From Octadecabacter sp. B2R22 (GTDB lineage Bacteria; Pseudomonadota; Alphaproteobacteria; Rhodobacterales; Rhodobacteraceae): a stretch of DNA of 64,000 bases. The notes below the pieces were generated by a model. The model had not been told where the DNA came from. It did no database searches and saw only the letters and a list, made by a program, of their open reading frames with translations. The translations under genes and the position numbers were made by a program. Position 1 is the stretch's first letter. The number at the start of each line of letters is the position of its first letter. Positions 51,639 to 61,554 of this stretch are shown here, piece after piece. The stretch spans positions 1,085,511 to 1,149,510 of the forward strand of contig NZ_JAHKQJ010000007.1 of the NCBI RefSeq assembly GCF_018861045.1. Reading direction: 5' to 3'.

Positions 51639-51668
51639 GAAAATGAACCGATTAGTTCAGTATAAATA
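51639..51668 (+). promoter_or_regulatory. Predicted promoter with operator in spacer, RND efflux operon
   Basis: A TTGAAA -35 box (51639-51644) and a TATAAA -10 box (51663-51668) are 18 bases apart. The spacer holds TGAAC-CGATTA-GTTCA (51646-51661), an exact dyad well placed for a TetR-type repressor. The coding start is 82 bases downstream. No regulator gene lies nearby. Confidence 0.55.
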
Positions 51669-51749
51669 CCAATATTAGCCAGACCTACTTGCCCTAAGTG
51701 GCCAAGACCTTTTCAGCGCCTCCGGCGCCTTGTTGATGAAAGACTGAAA

Positions 51750-52964
51750 ATGCGCCTCCTGCCCATCCTTGCTGCGATTGTCGTTTCCTTGACACTCTAC
51801 GCCCTCGTTTTCGAGCGCGACCAGTTAATGGCCTTTGCACAAGTCGAAGCCGAAACAGAAATGACCGATGGAGAAGCCGAGGCCCCGCCCCCCGTGAGCG
51901 TGGTTGCCCTGAGGTCTCAGTCACAAACTGTTGAAAGCGCAGTGGTTTTACGTGGCCGCACAGAAGCCGCCCGTCAGGTAACAGTCGCATCCGAAACAGG
52001 CGGCCAAGTGATTTCCGAGCCGATCCGAAAGGGTGCATTCGTTGAAACAGGTACTCTGCTCTGCCACCTCGACCCTGGCACACGGGCCGCCCAATTGGCC
52101 GAAAGCCGCGCCCGCCTGAGCGAGGCGCAAGGCATGGTCCCCGAAGCCCAAGCCACCGTCGCCGAGGCGAACGCCCGCGTCCGAGAAGCCGAAATCGAAG
52201 TGAACGTCGCAAGCCAACTAAGTCAGGGAGGATTCGCATCAGAAACACGGCTGATCAGCGCGCAAGCCTCTCTAGAGGCCGCAAAAGCAGGCGTGCAACG
52301 CGCATCCAGCCAAGTAATTTCGGCACAAGCCGGCATCGAAGCCGCGCAAGCGGGCGTCGCTGCCATCGAGCGCGACATCGAACGGCTCAACATCACAGCC
52401 CCCTTTGCGGGCCTGCTCGAAAGCGACACCGCAGAACTCGGCACATTGATGCAAGCAGGCTCCCCCTGCGCCACAATCATTCAACTCGACCCCATCAAAC
52501 TGGTCGGGTTCGTCCCTGAGGCCGACATCGGCAAAGTAAGTCTGGGTGCGATGGCCGGTGCACGCCTATCAACAGGCGAAGAATTCAGCGGCCAAGTGTC
52601 CTTCGTGTCCCGCTCTGCTGACGAAACAACCCGCACCTTCCGCGTGGAAATTCAGGTGCCAAATACGGATCTGGCGATTGGCGATGGCCAGACGGTTGAA
52701 ATCCTAGTGGCCTCCAGTGGCCAGACTGCACATCTTTTGCCCGGGTCTTCGATGACGTTAGACGACGCAGGCACCATCGGGATTCGGGCCGTGGTCGATG
52801 GCGACGTCGCCCAGTTCTTACCGGTCGGCATTATTCGCGATACTGTGAACGGCATTTGGGTCTCGGGCTTGCCGGAAACCGTCGATGTGATTGTGGTCGG
52901 GCAGGAATACGTCACTGACGGTGTGCCCGTCACACCAACCTACCGTGAGGAGTCCGACGGATGA
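51750..52964 (+). CDS. RND efflux periplasmic adaptor subunit (membrane fusion protein)
   Basis: The 404-residue protein has an N-terminal anchor (LLPILAAIVVSLTLYALVF) and a lipoyl/barrel-sandwich half (GQVISEPIRKGAFVETGTLL). A long alpha-hairpin coiled coil (residues 110-205, many Ala and Glu) leads to the second lipoyl half with RLNITAPFAGLLESDTAELG, and a beta-barrel domain follows. It bridges the RND pump to an outer membrane channel that is not encoded here. It overlaps the pump gene by four bases (ATGA). Confidence 0.94.
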   Translation: MRLLPILAAIVVSLTLYALVFERDQLMAFAQVEAETEMTDGEAEAPPPVSVVALRSQSQTVESAVVLRGRTEAARQVTVASETGGQVISEPIRKGAFVETGTLLCHLDPGTRAAQLAESRARLSEAQGMVPEAQATVAEANARVREAEIEVNVASQLSQGGFASETRLISAQASLEAAKAGVQRASSQVISAQAGIEAAQAGVAAIERDIERLNITAPFAGLLESDTAELGTLMQAGSPCATIIQLDPIKLVGFVPEADIGKVSLGAMAGARLSTGEEFSGQVSFVSRSADETTRTFRVEIQVPNTDLAIGDGQTVEILVASSGQTAHLLPGSSMTLDDAGTIGIRAVVDGDVAQFLPVGIIRDTVNGIWVSGLPETVDVIVVGQEYVTDGVPVTPTYREESDG

Positions 52965-55900
52965 TGAATATCGTCGACGTCGCAGCCTCGCGCGCGAGGA
53001 TGGTATTGGCCTTTATCGCCCTGTCAATTTTGGCGGGCGGCATGGCCTATTTCGGCTTACCCAAAGAAGGTGAGCCGGACATCGAAATTCCGATCATCTT
53101 TGTTTCGGTCCCGTTCCCCGGTATTTCGGCTGAAGACTCAGAGACCCTGCTCGTGCGGCCTATGGAAGCCGAGTTGCAAGACATCGATGGCCTTCAAACC
53201 ATGACCGCCACAGCGTCGGAAAACTATGCAGGCGTGGCGTTGGAGTTTGATTTCGGTTGGAACAAGACCGAAACAATGGCCGATATCCGTGATGCGATGA
53301 CACGTGTTGAGGGCCTGTTCCCTGATGGGGCCGACAATTATTCCATCAACGAGATCAACTTCTCAGAGTTCCCGATCGCGATTGTGAACCTGACAGGCAA
53401 CGTTCCTGAACGCACACTGATCGCAGTAGCCAAAGACCTGCAAGACGCGGTTGAAGGCATTGACGGCGTGCTTGAGGCCTCCCTCACCGGTCAACGCGAA
53501 GAGATGATCGAAGTGATCATCGATCCCCTTCGCCTTGAGGCCTACAACGTCACCGCAGGTGAATTGATCGACGTCGTTACCCAGAATAACCTGTTGATCG
53601 CCGCAGGCGAAGTCGAAACGGATCAAGGGTCTTTTGCCGTCAAAATTCCATCCAGTTTTGATGAACCCCGCGATATCTATGACCTGCCCGTTAAGACAAA
53701 CGGCGACCGTGTCATTACCCTTGGCGATCTCGCGGAAATTCGCCTGACCTTTGAAGATCGCACAAGCACCGCGCGGTTCAACGGCACCACGACCGTCGCG
53801 TTGCAAATTGTCAAACGTCGTGGTTTCAACCTGATCGACACCGCCCAAGAAGTCCGTGATCTGGTCGACGCCGAGGTCGCAAGTTGGCCACAAGATCTAC
53901 AAGACGCTGTTCAAGTCGGCGTCAGCAACGACCAATCCCGTAACGTCGATTCCATGGTGCGCCAACTGGAAGGTTCTGTTTTGACGGCCATCGCTTTGGT
54001 GATGATCGTGGTTTTGGCAGCCCTCGGGACCCGCCCAGCGCTTCTGGTTGGCTTTGCCATTCCAACGTCGTTCCTGCTATGTTTTGCCTTCCTTGCAGTG
54101 ATGGAAATCACGATCTCCAACATCGTTATGTTTGGCCTGATCCTAGCTGTCGGGATGTTAGTAGACGGGGCCATTGTTGTGGTCGAATTCGCCGACCGAC
54201 GCATCCGCGAAGGGGCGGGCCCAATGGCGGCCTATACGGATGCTGCCAAGCGGATGTTCTGGCCCATCGTGTCATCAACCGCGACAACGCTTTGTGCATT
54301 CCTGCCGATGCTGTTCTGGCCCGGTGTGCCCGGCCAATTTATGGGCATGTTGCCTGTAACTATTATCTTTGTTCTCTCAGCATCCCTTGTGGTCGCTTTG
54401 ATTTACCTGCCTGTTTTGGGCGGCGTCACAGGCCGCATGAGCCGCGCATTTGGCACGACCTCAGATGCCCTCAAGGCCCGCTTACCATGGTTCGTGAACG
54501 CAGCCCTTGTCCTGCCGTCGATTATGATCGTCTTCACGGGCGCAATGCTGACCCTGAATCCGGGGTATCTGACAGGCCAACAGGTTGACGGAAGCTTTTT
54601 CGCGTCCCTTCCCGGCATGATCTTGTTTTTGCTCGGGACATTCGCGCTGTCGATCACCGTTGGAGCAGCCAAGATCGAACGCAAACCCCGCAACATCAAA
54701 GCGGGTTACAGACGGTCCATCTTTGGCCGCGTGATCCACTTCATTGCAGGCAACCCGATCATGCCGATCGTCGCAATTGGCGGCATCTTCTTTGTTGTGA
54801 TGTCTACATTCACGTACTTTGGCGCCAACAATAATGGCGTTGAATTCTTCGTAGAATCCGAACCCGAACAGGCCATCGTCTACGTCCAAGCCCGTGGCAA
54901 CCTCTCCGTTTCGGAAAAGGACGACATTGTTGCACAAGCAGAAGCCATCGCGCTGCGCGAACCCGGTGTGCAATCCATATTCGCATTTGCTGGTGCTGGT
55001 GGTCTGAACCAGAACACGGGCGGCGGCGAAGGCCCCCGTGACACAATCGGCCAGCTGCAAATTGAATTGGTTCCGTGGGAAGACCGCCCCGCCTTTGCCC
55101 GCGCAAATGACATTGATCTGGCAACGTTGGACGGCGACCTCGTGATGGAACGCCTCCAGATTGAACTTGAAACCCTTCCTGGTATCCGGACAGAAATCCT
55201 GAACCTCAGCCGTGGGCCAGCCTCCGCCAAACCCGTTCACTTGCGTCTGACGGGTGACAACTGGGCTGATCTGCGTGCCGCCACGACAACCGCCCGCGCC
55301 CAATTCGAGGACACAACAGGCCTGATCCAGATTGAAGACAGCCTGCCCTTGCCCGGCATTGATTGGGAAATCACCGTCGATGTGGAACAAGCGGGCCGTT
55401 ATGGCGCCAATGTCGCCGCCGTTGGCGGCATGGTGCAACTGGTCACACGCGGCATCCTCTTGGATACGATGCGCGTTGATAGCTCGGATGAGGAAATCGA
55501 AATCCGCGTGCGCTTGCCCGAACAAGACCGCGTTTTGTCCACCTTGGACAGCCTGCGCGTGCGCACCAATGCGGGCCTTGTGCCCCTGTCCAACTTTATT
55601 ACGCGGACACCGGTTCCTGAACTCAGCCAGATCGACCGCATCGATCAATCTCGTTATTTTGACATCAAAGCGGCGGTTGAACCCGACCTGATCAAATTCA
55701 TGGTCGGTGAAAACGACGAACAAACCATGCTCGGCCTCTTCCGTGAAATCGAAGCGGAGACATCAACGGATGCGACCCGAACCGTGGAAACACCGGACGG
55801 CACCCTGTTTGATCTTGTCGAACTGGGCGATGCGGCAAGTGTCGCAGACGTCCAAGCCGCAATCGATGACGGTGACACAGTTCAGGTCGCGGTGAATGGG

Positions 55901-56746
55901 AACGAACGCATCGAAGCCCTGACAGCTTGGCTCGAAACGGATCCCCTTCCCGCGTCTATCAACTATGAATGGACGGGCGATCAAGAAGATCAGGCCGAGT
56001 CAGGCGCCTTCCTTGCGCAGGCTTTCTTAGGGGCGTTGGGGCTGATGTTCATCATCTTGCTGGCGCAGTTCAACTCGGTCTATAACTCCATCCTCGTCCT
56101 TCTTGCCGTGGTTCTTTCCACCACTGGAGTGCTGATCGGGATGCTCGTTATGGATCAAGCCTTCTCAATTATTATGACAGGCACAGGGATCGTCGCCTTG
56201 GCGGGGATTGTTGTGAACAACAACATCGTTCTGATTGATACCTATCAAGAATACGAACGCTACATGCCCCGCACAGAGGCGATCACACGCACCGCCGAAG
56301 ACCGTATTCGCCCTGTGTTGCTAACGACCATCACGACAATGGCGGGCCTTGCCCCGATGATGTTTGGTCTTAGCCTAGATTTCATCGGTGGCGGATTCTC
56401 GGTCGATAGCCCTACATCGTTGTGGTGGAAACAACTGGCGACTGCCGTCGTCTTCGGTCTTGGTATCGCGACTGTTCTGACGCTGGTGTTCACCCCGTCC
56501 ATGCTGGCCCTGCGCGTTTGGGTCACGACCTACGCACGCTGGGCAGGACAGCTCTTTGCGAAACTTTCGATGGGGACAACCAGCCGCGCCGCCCAAGACT
56601 GGGCCCTCTCCCGCGAAGCGAAGCGCATCAAAGCGCCTGAGATCATCTGGGATGACCCAGATGCGCCCATCGCCCCGCCATCAGCAGAAAAAGCTAAGGC
56701 CAAGGATATCAAAGTCGACGACGCAGCGCTGCGGGCGGCAGAGTAA
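52961..56746 (+). CDS. RND efflux transporter permease subunit (AcrB/HAE type)
   Basis: The 1261-residue inner membrane pump exports hydrophobic compounds by proton antiport. It has the N-terminal helix and PKEGEPDIEIP, porter domains, a helix with GLILAVGMLVDGAIVVVEFA (proton-relay Asp) and the second half with GTGIVALAGIVVNNNIVLID. The protein is about 200 residues longer than AcrB. Extra sequence lies around residues 490-590 and at the C-terminus (PEIIWDDPDAPIAPPSAEKA). GAGGAG precedes its tandem ATGs. Substrates cannot be predicted. Confidence 0.95.
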   Translation: MMNIVDVAASRARMVLAFIALSILAGGMAYFGLPKEGEPDIEIPIIFVSVPFPGISAEDSETLLVRPMEAELQDIDGLQTMTATASENYAGVALEFDFGWNKTETMADIRDAMTRVEGLFPDGADNYSINEINFSEFPIAIVNLTGNVPERTLIAVAKDLQDAVEGIDGVLEASLTGQREEMIEVIIDPLRLEAYNVTAGELIDVVTQNNLLIAAGEVETDQGSFAVKIPSSFDEPRDIYDLPVKTNGDRVITLGDLAEIRLTFEDRTSTARFNGTTTVALQIVKRRGFNLIDTAQEVRDLVDAEVASWPQDLQDAVQVGVSNDQSRNVDSMVRQLEGSVLTAIALVMIVVLAALGTRPALLVGFAIPTSFLLCFAFLAVMEITISNIVMFGLILAVGMLVDGAIVVVEFADRRIREGAGPMAAYTDAAKRMFWPIVSSTATTLCAFLPMLFWPGVPGQFMGMLPVTIIFVLSASLVVALIYLPVLGGVTGRMSRAFGTTSDALKARLPWFVNAALVLPSIMIVFTGAMLTLNPGYLTGQQVDGSFFASLPGMILFLLGTFALSITVGAAKIERKPRNIKAGYRRSIFGRVIHFIAGNPIMPIVAIGGIFFVVMSTFTYFGANNNGVEFFVESEPEQAIVYVQARGNLSVSEKDDIVAQAEAIALREPGVQSIFAFAGAGGLNQNTGGGEGPRDTIGQLQIELVPWEDRPAFARANDIDLATLDGDLVMERLQIELETLPGIRTEILNLSRGPASAKPVHLRLTGDNWADLRAATTTARAQFEDTTGLIQIEDSLPLPGIDWEITVDVEQAGRYGANVAAVGGMVQLVTRGILLDTMRVDSSDEEIEIRVRLPEQDRVLSTLDSLRVRTNAGLVPLSNFITRTPVPELSQIDRIDQSRYFDIKAAVEPDLIKFMVGENDEQTMLGLFREIEAETSTDATRTVETPDGTLFDLVELGDAASVADVQAAIDDGDTVQVAVNGNERIEALTAWLETDPLPASINYEWTGDQEDQAESGAFLAQAFLGALGLMFIILLAQFNSVYNSILVLLAVVLSTTGVLIGMLVMDQAFSIIMTGTGIVALAGIVVNNNIVLIDTYQEYERYMPRTEAITRTAEDRIRPVLLTTITTMAGLAPMMFGLSLDFIGGGFSVDSPTSLWWKQLATAVVFGLGIATVLTLVFTPSMLALRVWVTTYARWAGQLFAKLSMGTTSRAAQDWALSREAKRIKAPEIIWDDPDAPIAPPSAEKAKAKDIKVDDAALRAAE

Positions 56747-56782
56747 ATTCTCGCCCAAGCGCTGCGCCCCAGTTTCTGACCG

Positions 56783-58597
56783 TTAAGCTGCTTCGTCTTG
56801 CTGCTGGCGATTCCACAGTTGTGCGTAACGCCCCTCAGCACTCAATAGTTCATCATGGGTGCCCTGTTCGACAATTACGCCGTCTTCCAACACCACAATC
56901 CGGTCCGCATCCGCAATCGTGCTCAGACGGTGGGCAATGGTCAGCACTGTGCGTCCCTGCCCCATGGCCTTCAGCTCGCTTTGAATTTCCATCTCTGTCT
57001 CAGTGTCCAGCGCACTTGTCGCCTCGTCCAAGATCAAGATCGGCGGATTCTTGAGCAACGTGCGCGCAATCCCGACCCGTTGCTTTTCGCCACCTGACAG
57101 CTTTAGGCCACGTTCACCCACGGTGGTTTCATACCCCTCCGGCAGGCTTTCTATGAACTCATGAATCTTAGCCGCCTTCGCCACAGCCTTGATGTCCTCA
57201 AAGCTGGCTCCATCACGCCCATAGGCGATGTTGTAGCGGATTGTGTCGTTAAACAGCACGGTATCCTGCGGCACGACGCCGATCTGCTCGTGCAGGCTCA
57301 ATTGCGTCACGTCGCGCAGGTCTTGACCGTCAATGCGGATCGCGCCCTCACCGACATCGTAAAACCGGAACAACAAGCGCCCGATTGTCGACTTGCCAGA
57401 CCCTGACGATCCGACAATCGCTACCGTTTGACCCGCAGGCACAGGCAAATCCACGCCTTTGAGGATTGGGCGCGCGGCGTCGTAACCAAAGAAGACATTG
57501 TCGAAAACCACTTCGCCGCCCTGCACATTTAGAACATTTGCATCTGGTTTGTCGTTCACTTCGGCTGGTTGCTCTAACAAAGTGAACATTTCGCCCATAT
57601 CGACCAAAGCCTGCCGGATTTCACGATAAACGGTGCCCAAAAAGTTCAGCGGCATGGTGATCTGGATCATGTAGGCGTTGACCATGACGAAATCGCCCAC
57701 AGTCAACGCGCCATTCTGAACACCGACCGCGGCCATCACCATAACAGCGACCAGCCCCCCTGTGATCAACACGGATTGCCCAAAGTTCAAGAATGCCAAT
57801 GAATACGACGTCTTCAACGCAGCGGCGACGTATTGCTCCATTGCACCATCATAACGTTCTGCTTCGCGTTGCTCGGCGCTGAAGTACTTAACGGTCTCGA
57901 AATTCAACAGACTGTCGATCGCCTTTTGATTGGCGTCGGTGTCTTGATCGTTCATCTCTTTGCGGATCTTCACGCGCCATTCTGTCACTGTGAACGTGAA
58001 CCAGATATAAAGAGAAATCGTTCCGACAACGACGGCCAAGTACCAGACATCAAACAAGAAAAATAGGATGACCGCGATCATCAAGAGTTCTAGAACAAGC
58101 GGCCCGATAGAGAACAGCAAGAAACGCAACAGGAACTCGACGCCTTTGACGCCACGTTCAATAATCCGGCTGAGCCCGCCTGTCTTGCGCGTGATGTGAT
58201 AGCGCATGGACAGGTTATGAATGTGGGTGAATGTTTCAAGCGCCAGTGCGCGCAAAGCACGTTGCCCCACTCGCGCGAAAATCACGTCGCGCAATTGGTT
58301 GAACCCGACGGTCATCAGCCGCGCAAACCCGTAGGCCACCGTCAGACCAACAGCACCAAACGCCAACATCGAGGCAGACCCTTCGCCCGCCAAGGCATCA
58401 ACCGCCCCTTTGTAGAGAATAGGCGTGCTAACGGCGATCAGCTTTGCCATAAACAGCACGCTCATGGCGGCAACAACACGGTTTTTCACCCATTGTTGAC
58501 CATCCGGCCAAAGGTACGGGATGACCCGTTTGACGACTTTCCAACCTTGAATTTTTTGGTTGCTCAGGTTGGCATTGGTTTGGGTAAGGTGGCGCAT
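56783..58597 (-). CDS. Atm1-type ABC exporter (fused permease and ATPase)
   Basis: The 604-residue half-transporter has six transmembrane helices (residues 40-320). Its ATPase has Walker A VGSSGSGKSTIGRLLFRFYD, signature LSGGEKQRVGIARTLL, Walker B ILILDEATSALD and the HRLSTIADADRI switch. The sequence style (TGGLSRIIERGVKGVEFLLR, NFETVKYFSAEQREAERYD) marks the Atm1/HMT1 family, which exports glutathione conjugates or polysulfides linked to iron-sulfur and metal handling. It stands alone, divergent from gcdH. Confidence 0.93.
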   Translation of the reverse strand: MRHLTQTNANLSNQKIQGWKVVKRVIPYLWPDGQQWVKNRVVAAMSVLFMAKLIAVSTPILYKGAVDALAGEGSASMLAFGAVGLTVAYGFARLMTVGFNQLRDVIFARVGQRALRALALETFTHIHNLSMRYHITRKTGGLSRIIERGVKGVEFLLRFLLFSIGPLVLELLMIAVILFFLFDVWYLAVVVGTISLYIWFTFTVTEWRVKIRKEMNDQDTDANQKAIDSLLNFETVKYFSAEQREAERYDGAMEQYVAAALKTSYSLAFLNFGQSVLITGGLVAVMVMAAVGVQNGALTVGDFVMVNAYMIQITMPLNFLGTVYREIRQALVDMGEMFTLLEQPAEVNDKPDANVLNVQGGEVVFDNVFFGYDAARPILKGVDLPVPAGQTVAIVGSSGSGKSTIGRLLFRFYDVGEGAIRIDGQDLRDVTQLSLHEQIGVVPQDTVLFNDTIRYNIAYGRDGASFEDIKAVAKAAKIHEFIESLPEGYETTVGERGLKLSGGEKQRVGIARTLLKNPPILILDEATSALDTETEMEIQSELKAMGQGRTVLTIAHRLSTIADADRIVVLEDGVIVEQGTHDELLSAEGRYAQLWNRQQQDEAA

Positions 58598-58830
58598 GTC
58601 GCTCTTTCATCTAGGCAGAGCAGTTACCTAATATGCCTGAGGCCCCTTTGCCAGATGCGATCAGATTTGTTCTGCGGTATCACGCCTGCCCGTTATTGTC
58701 CGCCCGAGAGGATCGATCGAATTGCTCCTTGGATATTGTTTCCAGTCCCGCATCTAACCCTACGATATTTGAGTCGTGCATTGTTCGACTGCATTGGTCA
58801 GGATAAGTTAACGCACGACATTGGGGGACA

Positions 58831-60066
58831 ATGATGAGTGAGTCGAAACCTAGCCAAACGGGGTCAAAGTCTGGCCACGGGCCTGATCTCTCTGCCTTTG
58901 ATTGGGCAGATGCCCTACGGCTCGAAGATCAACTTTCCGAGGACGAACGTATGCTTCGGGATGCGGCGCGCACTTTCGCGCAAGACACCCTTCAGCCCAA
59001 AGTACGCGACGCCTACCGTGATGAAACTGTCGACAGCGATATCTTTCGCGAAATGGGTGCGGCTGGGTTACTTGGCCTGACCATCCCCGAAGAATACGGC
59101 GGTCTGGGTGCGGGCTATGTCACTTACGGGCTTGTGGCGCGTGAAATCGAACGCGTGGACAGTGGCTATCGCTCCATGATGTCGGTGCAGTCATCCTTGG
59201 TGATGTATCCGATCAACGCCTACGGGTCCGAAGACCAAAAACAGAAATATCTCCCGGGATTGGCCAGCGGTGCGCTGATTGGCTGTTTCGGATTGACCGA
59301 ACCTGACGCCGGCAGCGACCCCGCCGGCATGAAGACCCGCGCCACCAAAACCGCAAAAGGCTACAGCCTGAGCGGGTCAAAGATGTGGATTTCGAACGCG
59401 CCCATTGCCGACGTCTTTGTCGTTTGGGCCAAATCCGACGCCCATGATGGCAAGATCCGTGGCTTCATCCTTGAGAAAGGCATGAACGGCCTATCCGCCC
59501 CCAAGATTGGCGGCAAGCTGTCATTGCGGGCCTCTGTGACAGGTGAGATCGTTATGGACAGTGTCGAAGTTGGCGAAGACGCGTTGTTGCCCGACGTTCA
59601 GGGCCTCAAGGGTCCGTTCGGCTGCTTGAACCGCGCGCGCTATGGCATTTCTTGGGGCGTTTTGGGCGCTGCGGAATTCTGCTGGCACGCTGCTTTGCAA
59701 TACGGGTTGGACCGCAAACAATTCAACCGTCCGCTTGCCCAGACACAGCTGTTCCAGAAAAAGCTCGCGGATATGCAGACCGAGATCACACTTGGATTGC
59801 AATCTGCCCTGCAACTTGGCCGATTGATGGATGCGGGCAAAGCCGCGCCGGAAATGATCAGCATGATGAAACGCAACAACTGCGGCAAAGCACTTGATGT
59901 GGCGCGGGCGGCGCGGGACATGCATGGCGGTAACGGTATTTCGGACGAATTCCACATTATGCGTCATATGGTGAACCTTGAAACAGTGAACACCTATGAA
60001 GGCACCCATGACGTTCACGCCTTGATTTTGGGGCGGGCACAAACCGGCCTACAGGCGTTTTTCTAA
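58831..60066 (+). CDS. gcdH: Glutaryl-CoA dehydrogenase
   Basis: This acyl-CoA dehydrogenase converts glutaryl-CoA to crotonyl-CoA in lysine and tryptophan breakdown. The 411-residue FAD protein has the GCDH-type [20 protein letters not shown] start, [58 protein letters not shown] and the catalytic glutamate in [18 protein letters not shown]. The GCDH-specific Arg in MKTRA supports glutaryl over short-chain substrates. GGGGGAC precedes the ATG. There is a 233-base divergent region shared with the ABC exporter. Confidence 0.95.
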   Translation: MMSESKPSQTGSKSGHGPDLSAFDWADALRLEDQLSEDERMLRDAARTFAQDTLQPKVRDAYRDETVDSDIFREMGAAGLLGLTIPEEYGGLGAGYVTYGLVAREIERVDSGYRSMMSVQSSLVMYPINAYGSEDQKQKYLPGLASGALIGCFGLTEPDAGSDPAGMKTRATKTAKGYSLSGSKMWISNAPIADVFVVWAKSDAHDGKIRGFILEKGMNGLSAPKIGGKLSLRASVTGEIVMDSVEVGEDALLPDVQGLKGPFGCLNRARYGISWGVLGAAEFCWHAALQYGLDRKQFNRPLAQTQLFQKKLADMQTEITLGLQSALQLGRLMDAGKAAPEMISMMKRNNCGKALDVARAARDMHGGNGISDEFHIMRHMVNLETVNTYEGTHDVHALILGRAQTGLQAFF

Positions 60067-60184
60067 TGTCCACAAAACGCCCCAGTCAAACGCACAATCG
60101 CCGCATCGGCCTCGCAATTGCGCCCTATTGTGCCCCTAGCAAAGCCGCCTGTGAGTGGGATCACATTTTGACCGAGTATGTACG

Positions 60185-61135
60185 ATGAAAGATATTATGA
60201 CGTCCTTTGCCTACGATCTTGGCAGCCTGAGTCGCGCTGACTGGATCGAGCGGGTCGAAGACATCACCGACGAACACGGTCACGCAGAACCCGTGGGTCC
60301 CGACCATTTCGCCTACCTCATTGATGCTGGCCGCACTTTGTTTGTGACCTTTGAAAGCATCGCATCGGTCCGAAAGGCCAATGATGAAACAGCCCCGATC
60401 GGCTGGGGCTTTGTTCAGACTCATGGCTGGTCCAGCCTGACCCTTATGGCGTCATCAGATACCGATTGGTTCCGTCATCCTGCGATGTTTGGATACTTTG
60501 ATCGTCTGATTGACGACGGGTTCTTTGACGACTTCGATCAGGTTTTGTTTTACGGGGCGGGTGCTGCGGGCTATGCGGCGGCTGCTTTTTCTGTTGCTGC
60601 ACCTGAGGCTAAGGTCTTGGTGATCCAACCACAGGCGACACTTGATCCAGGCCTTGCCCGTTGGGATCACCGCTACCCCGAAGCACGCCGCCTCGATTTC
60701 ACCAGCCGTTTTGGCTACGCGCCCCAAATGGTCGAAACCGCCCAAACCGTTTCAGTGGTTCATGATCCATCAGTTATTGAGGATGCGATGCACGCATCTT
60801 TGTTTAACGGCGAAAACACCAACCACTACAGTTGCACCTATCTTGGCCCCAATGCCCAGCGCGGGTTACTCGGGATGGATGTGCTACCTGAATTGATTGA
60901 ACAAGCGATGGACGACAACCTGACGCGCGACAGCTTTGCGCAGCTTTGGCGGGCGCGTCGCACCCATATGCCCTATCTGCGCACGCTTATGCATCGCACC
61001 GAAGCCGCGGAAGGTCACGAGCGCATGTTGGCGCGGTATTGCCGCCAAATCAGCGGCACTGGCGACCGTCCGCTGTTCGCCGAGAAGCTCGCTCAATTGC
61101 AAGCCAGCGGCGTCAACATTACGGCTGGCAATTAG
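60185..61135 (+). CDS. Alpha/beta-hydrolase-like protein, family often named phosphoadenosine phosphosulfate reductase
   Basis: I recall close relatives in Rhodobacteraceae being labelled PAPS reductase, but none of that family's motifs is visible: no SGG-D phosphate loop and no ECGLH tail. The sequence instead resembles alpha/beta hydrolases: LFVTFESI, GWGFVQTHGWSSLTLMAS, and VLFYGAGAAGYAAAAFS at the nucleophile elbow, followed by VLVIQPQATLDPGLARWDHR. Ala-127 sits where a Ser is expected. The start could also be the ATG at 60197. The function is unknown. Confidence 0.75.
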   Translation: MKDIMTSFAYDLGSLSRADWIERVEDITDEHGHAEPVGPDHFAYLIDAGRTLFVTFESIASVRKANDETAPIGWGFVQTHGWSSLTLMASSDTDWFRHPAMFGYFDRLIDDGFFDDFDQVLFYGAGAAGYAAAAFSVAAPEAKVLVIQPQATLDPGLARWDHRYPEARRLDFTSRFGYAPQMVETAQTVSVVHDPSVIEDAMHASLFNGENTNHYSCTYLGPNAQRGLLGMDVLPELIEQAMDDNLTRDSFAQLWRARRTHMPYLRTLMHRTEAAEGHERMLARYCRQISGTGDRPLFAEKLAQLQASGVNITAGN

Positions 61136-61413
61136 CCTTTGCGATTTTCAAGGGCGCGCTGCCCCCAGCGCAAAAGACGCATACCGAAATAACCCAACGT
61201 GCCCCCAATCGCGAGGCTTAGCGGCGTGCCCGTGCTGAACACAGCACAAAGGACGCCCGCAATGATCATGGCGACCATAAAGGCCAACGTGCGCAGTTCA
61301 CCTTCGGCAAGCTCAATCGAGTCGCTCAGCATTCCAGCGATGGGACGCGCGATCGGGCCTTCGAGCATTGGCGTGACGCCACCGGCAATTAGTGCAATCA
61401 GAAATCCAAACAT
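61132..61413 (-). CDS. Small integral membrane protein, unknown function
   Basis: The 93-residue protein starts MFGFLIALIAGGVTPMLEGP and has about three hydrophobic helices (residues 2-15, 45-65 and 67-82), ending in a basic RWGQRALENRKG tail. No family is recognised. AAAGGA lies seven bases before this ATG; another ATG six bases upstream would place the ribosome site too close. Its stop overlaps that of the preceding convergent gene by four bases. Confidence 0.8.
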   Translation of the reverse strand: MFGFLIALIAGGVTPMLEGPIARPIAGMLSDSIELAEGELRTLAFMVAMIIAGVLCAVFSTGTPLSLAIGGTLGYFGMRLLRWGQRALENRKG

Positions 61414-61554
61414 AGACATGTCCTTTCGGGAACAATTCATGGCGTGTTTAACAGGATTTCGCAAACTCGCACGCTTTAGACAAGGGGCGGTTTGGGGGGA
61501 ATTGTCAAACCGATCCCTCTGGTCAGACGGCGGCGGGCGGTGTAAAGGGCGGGT

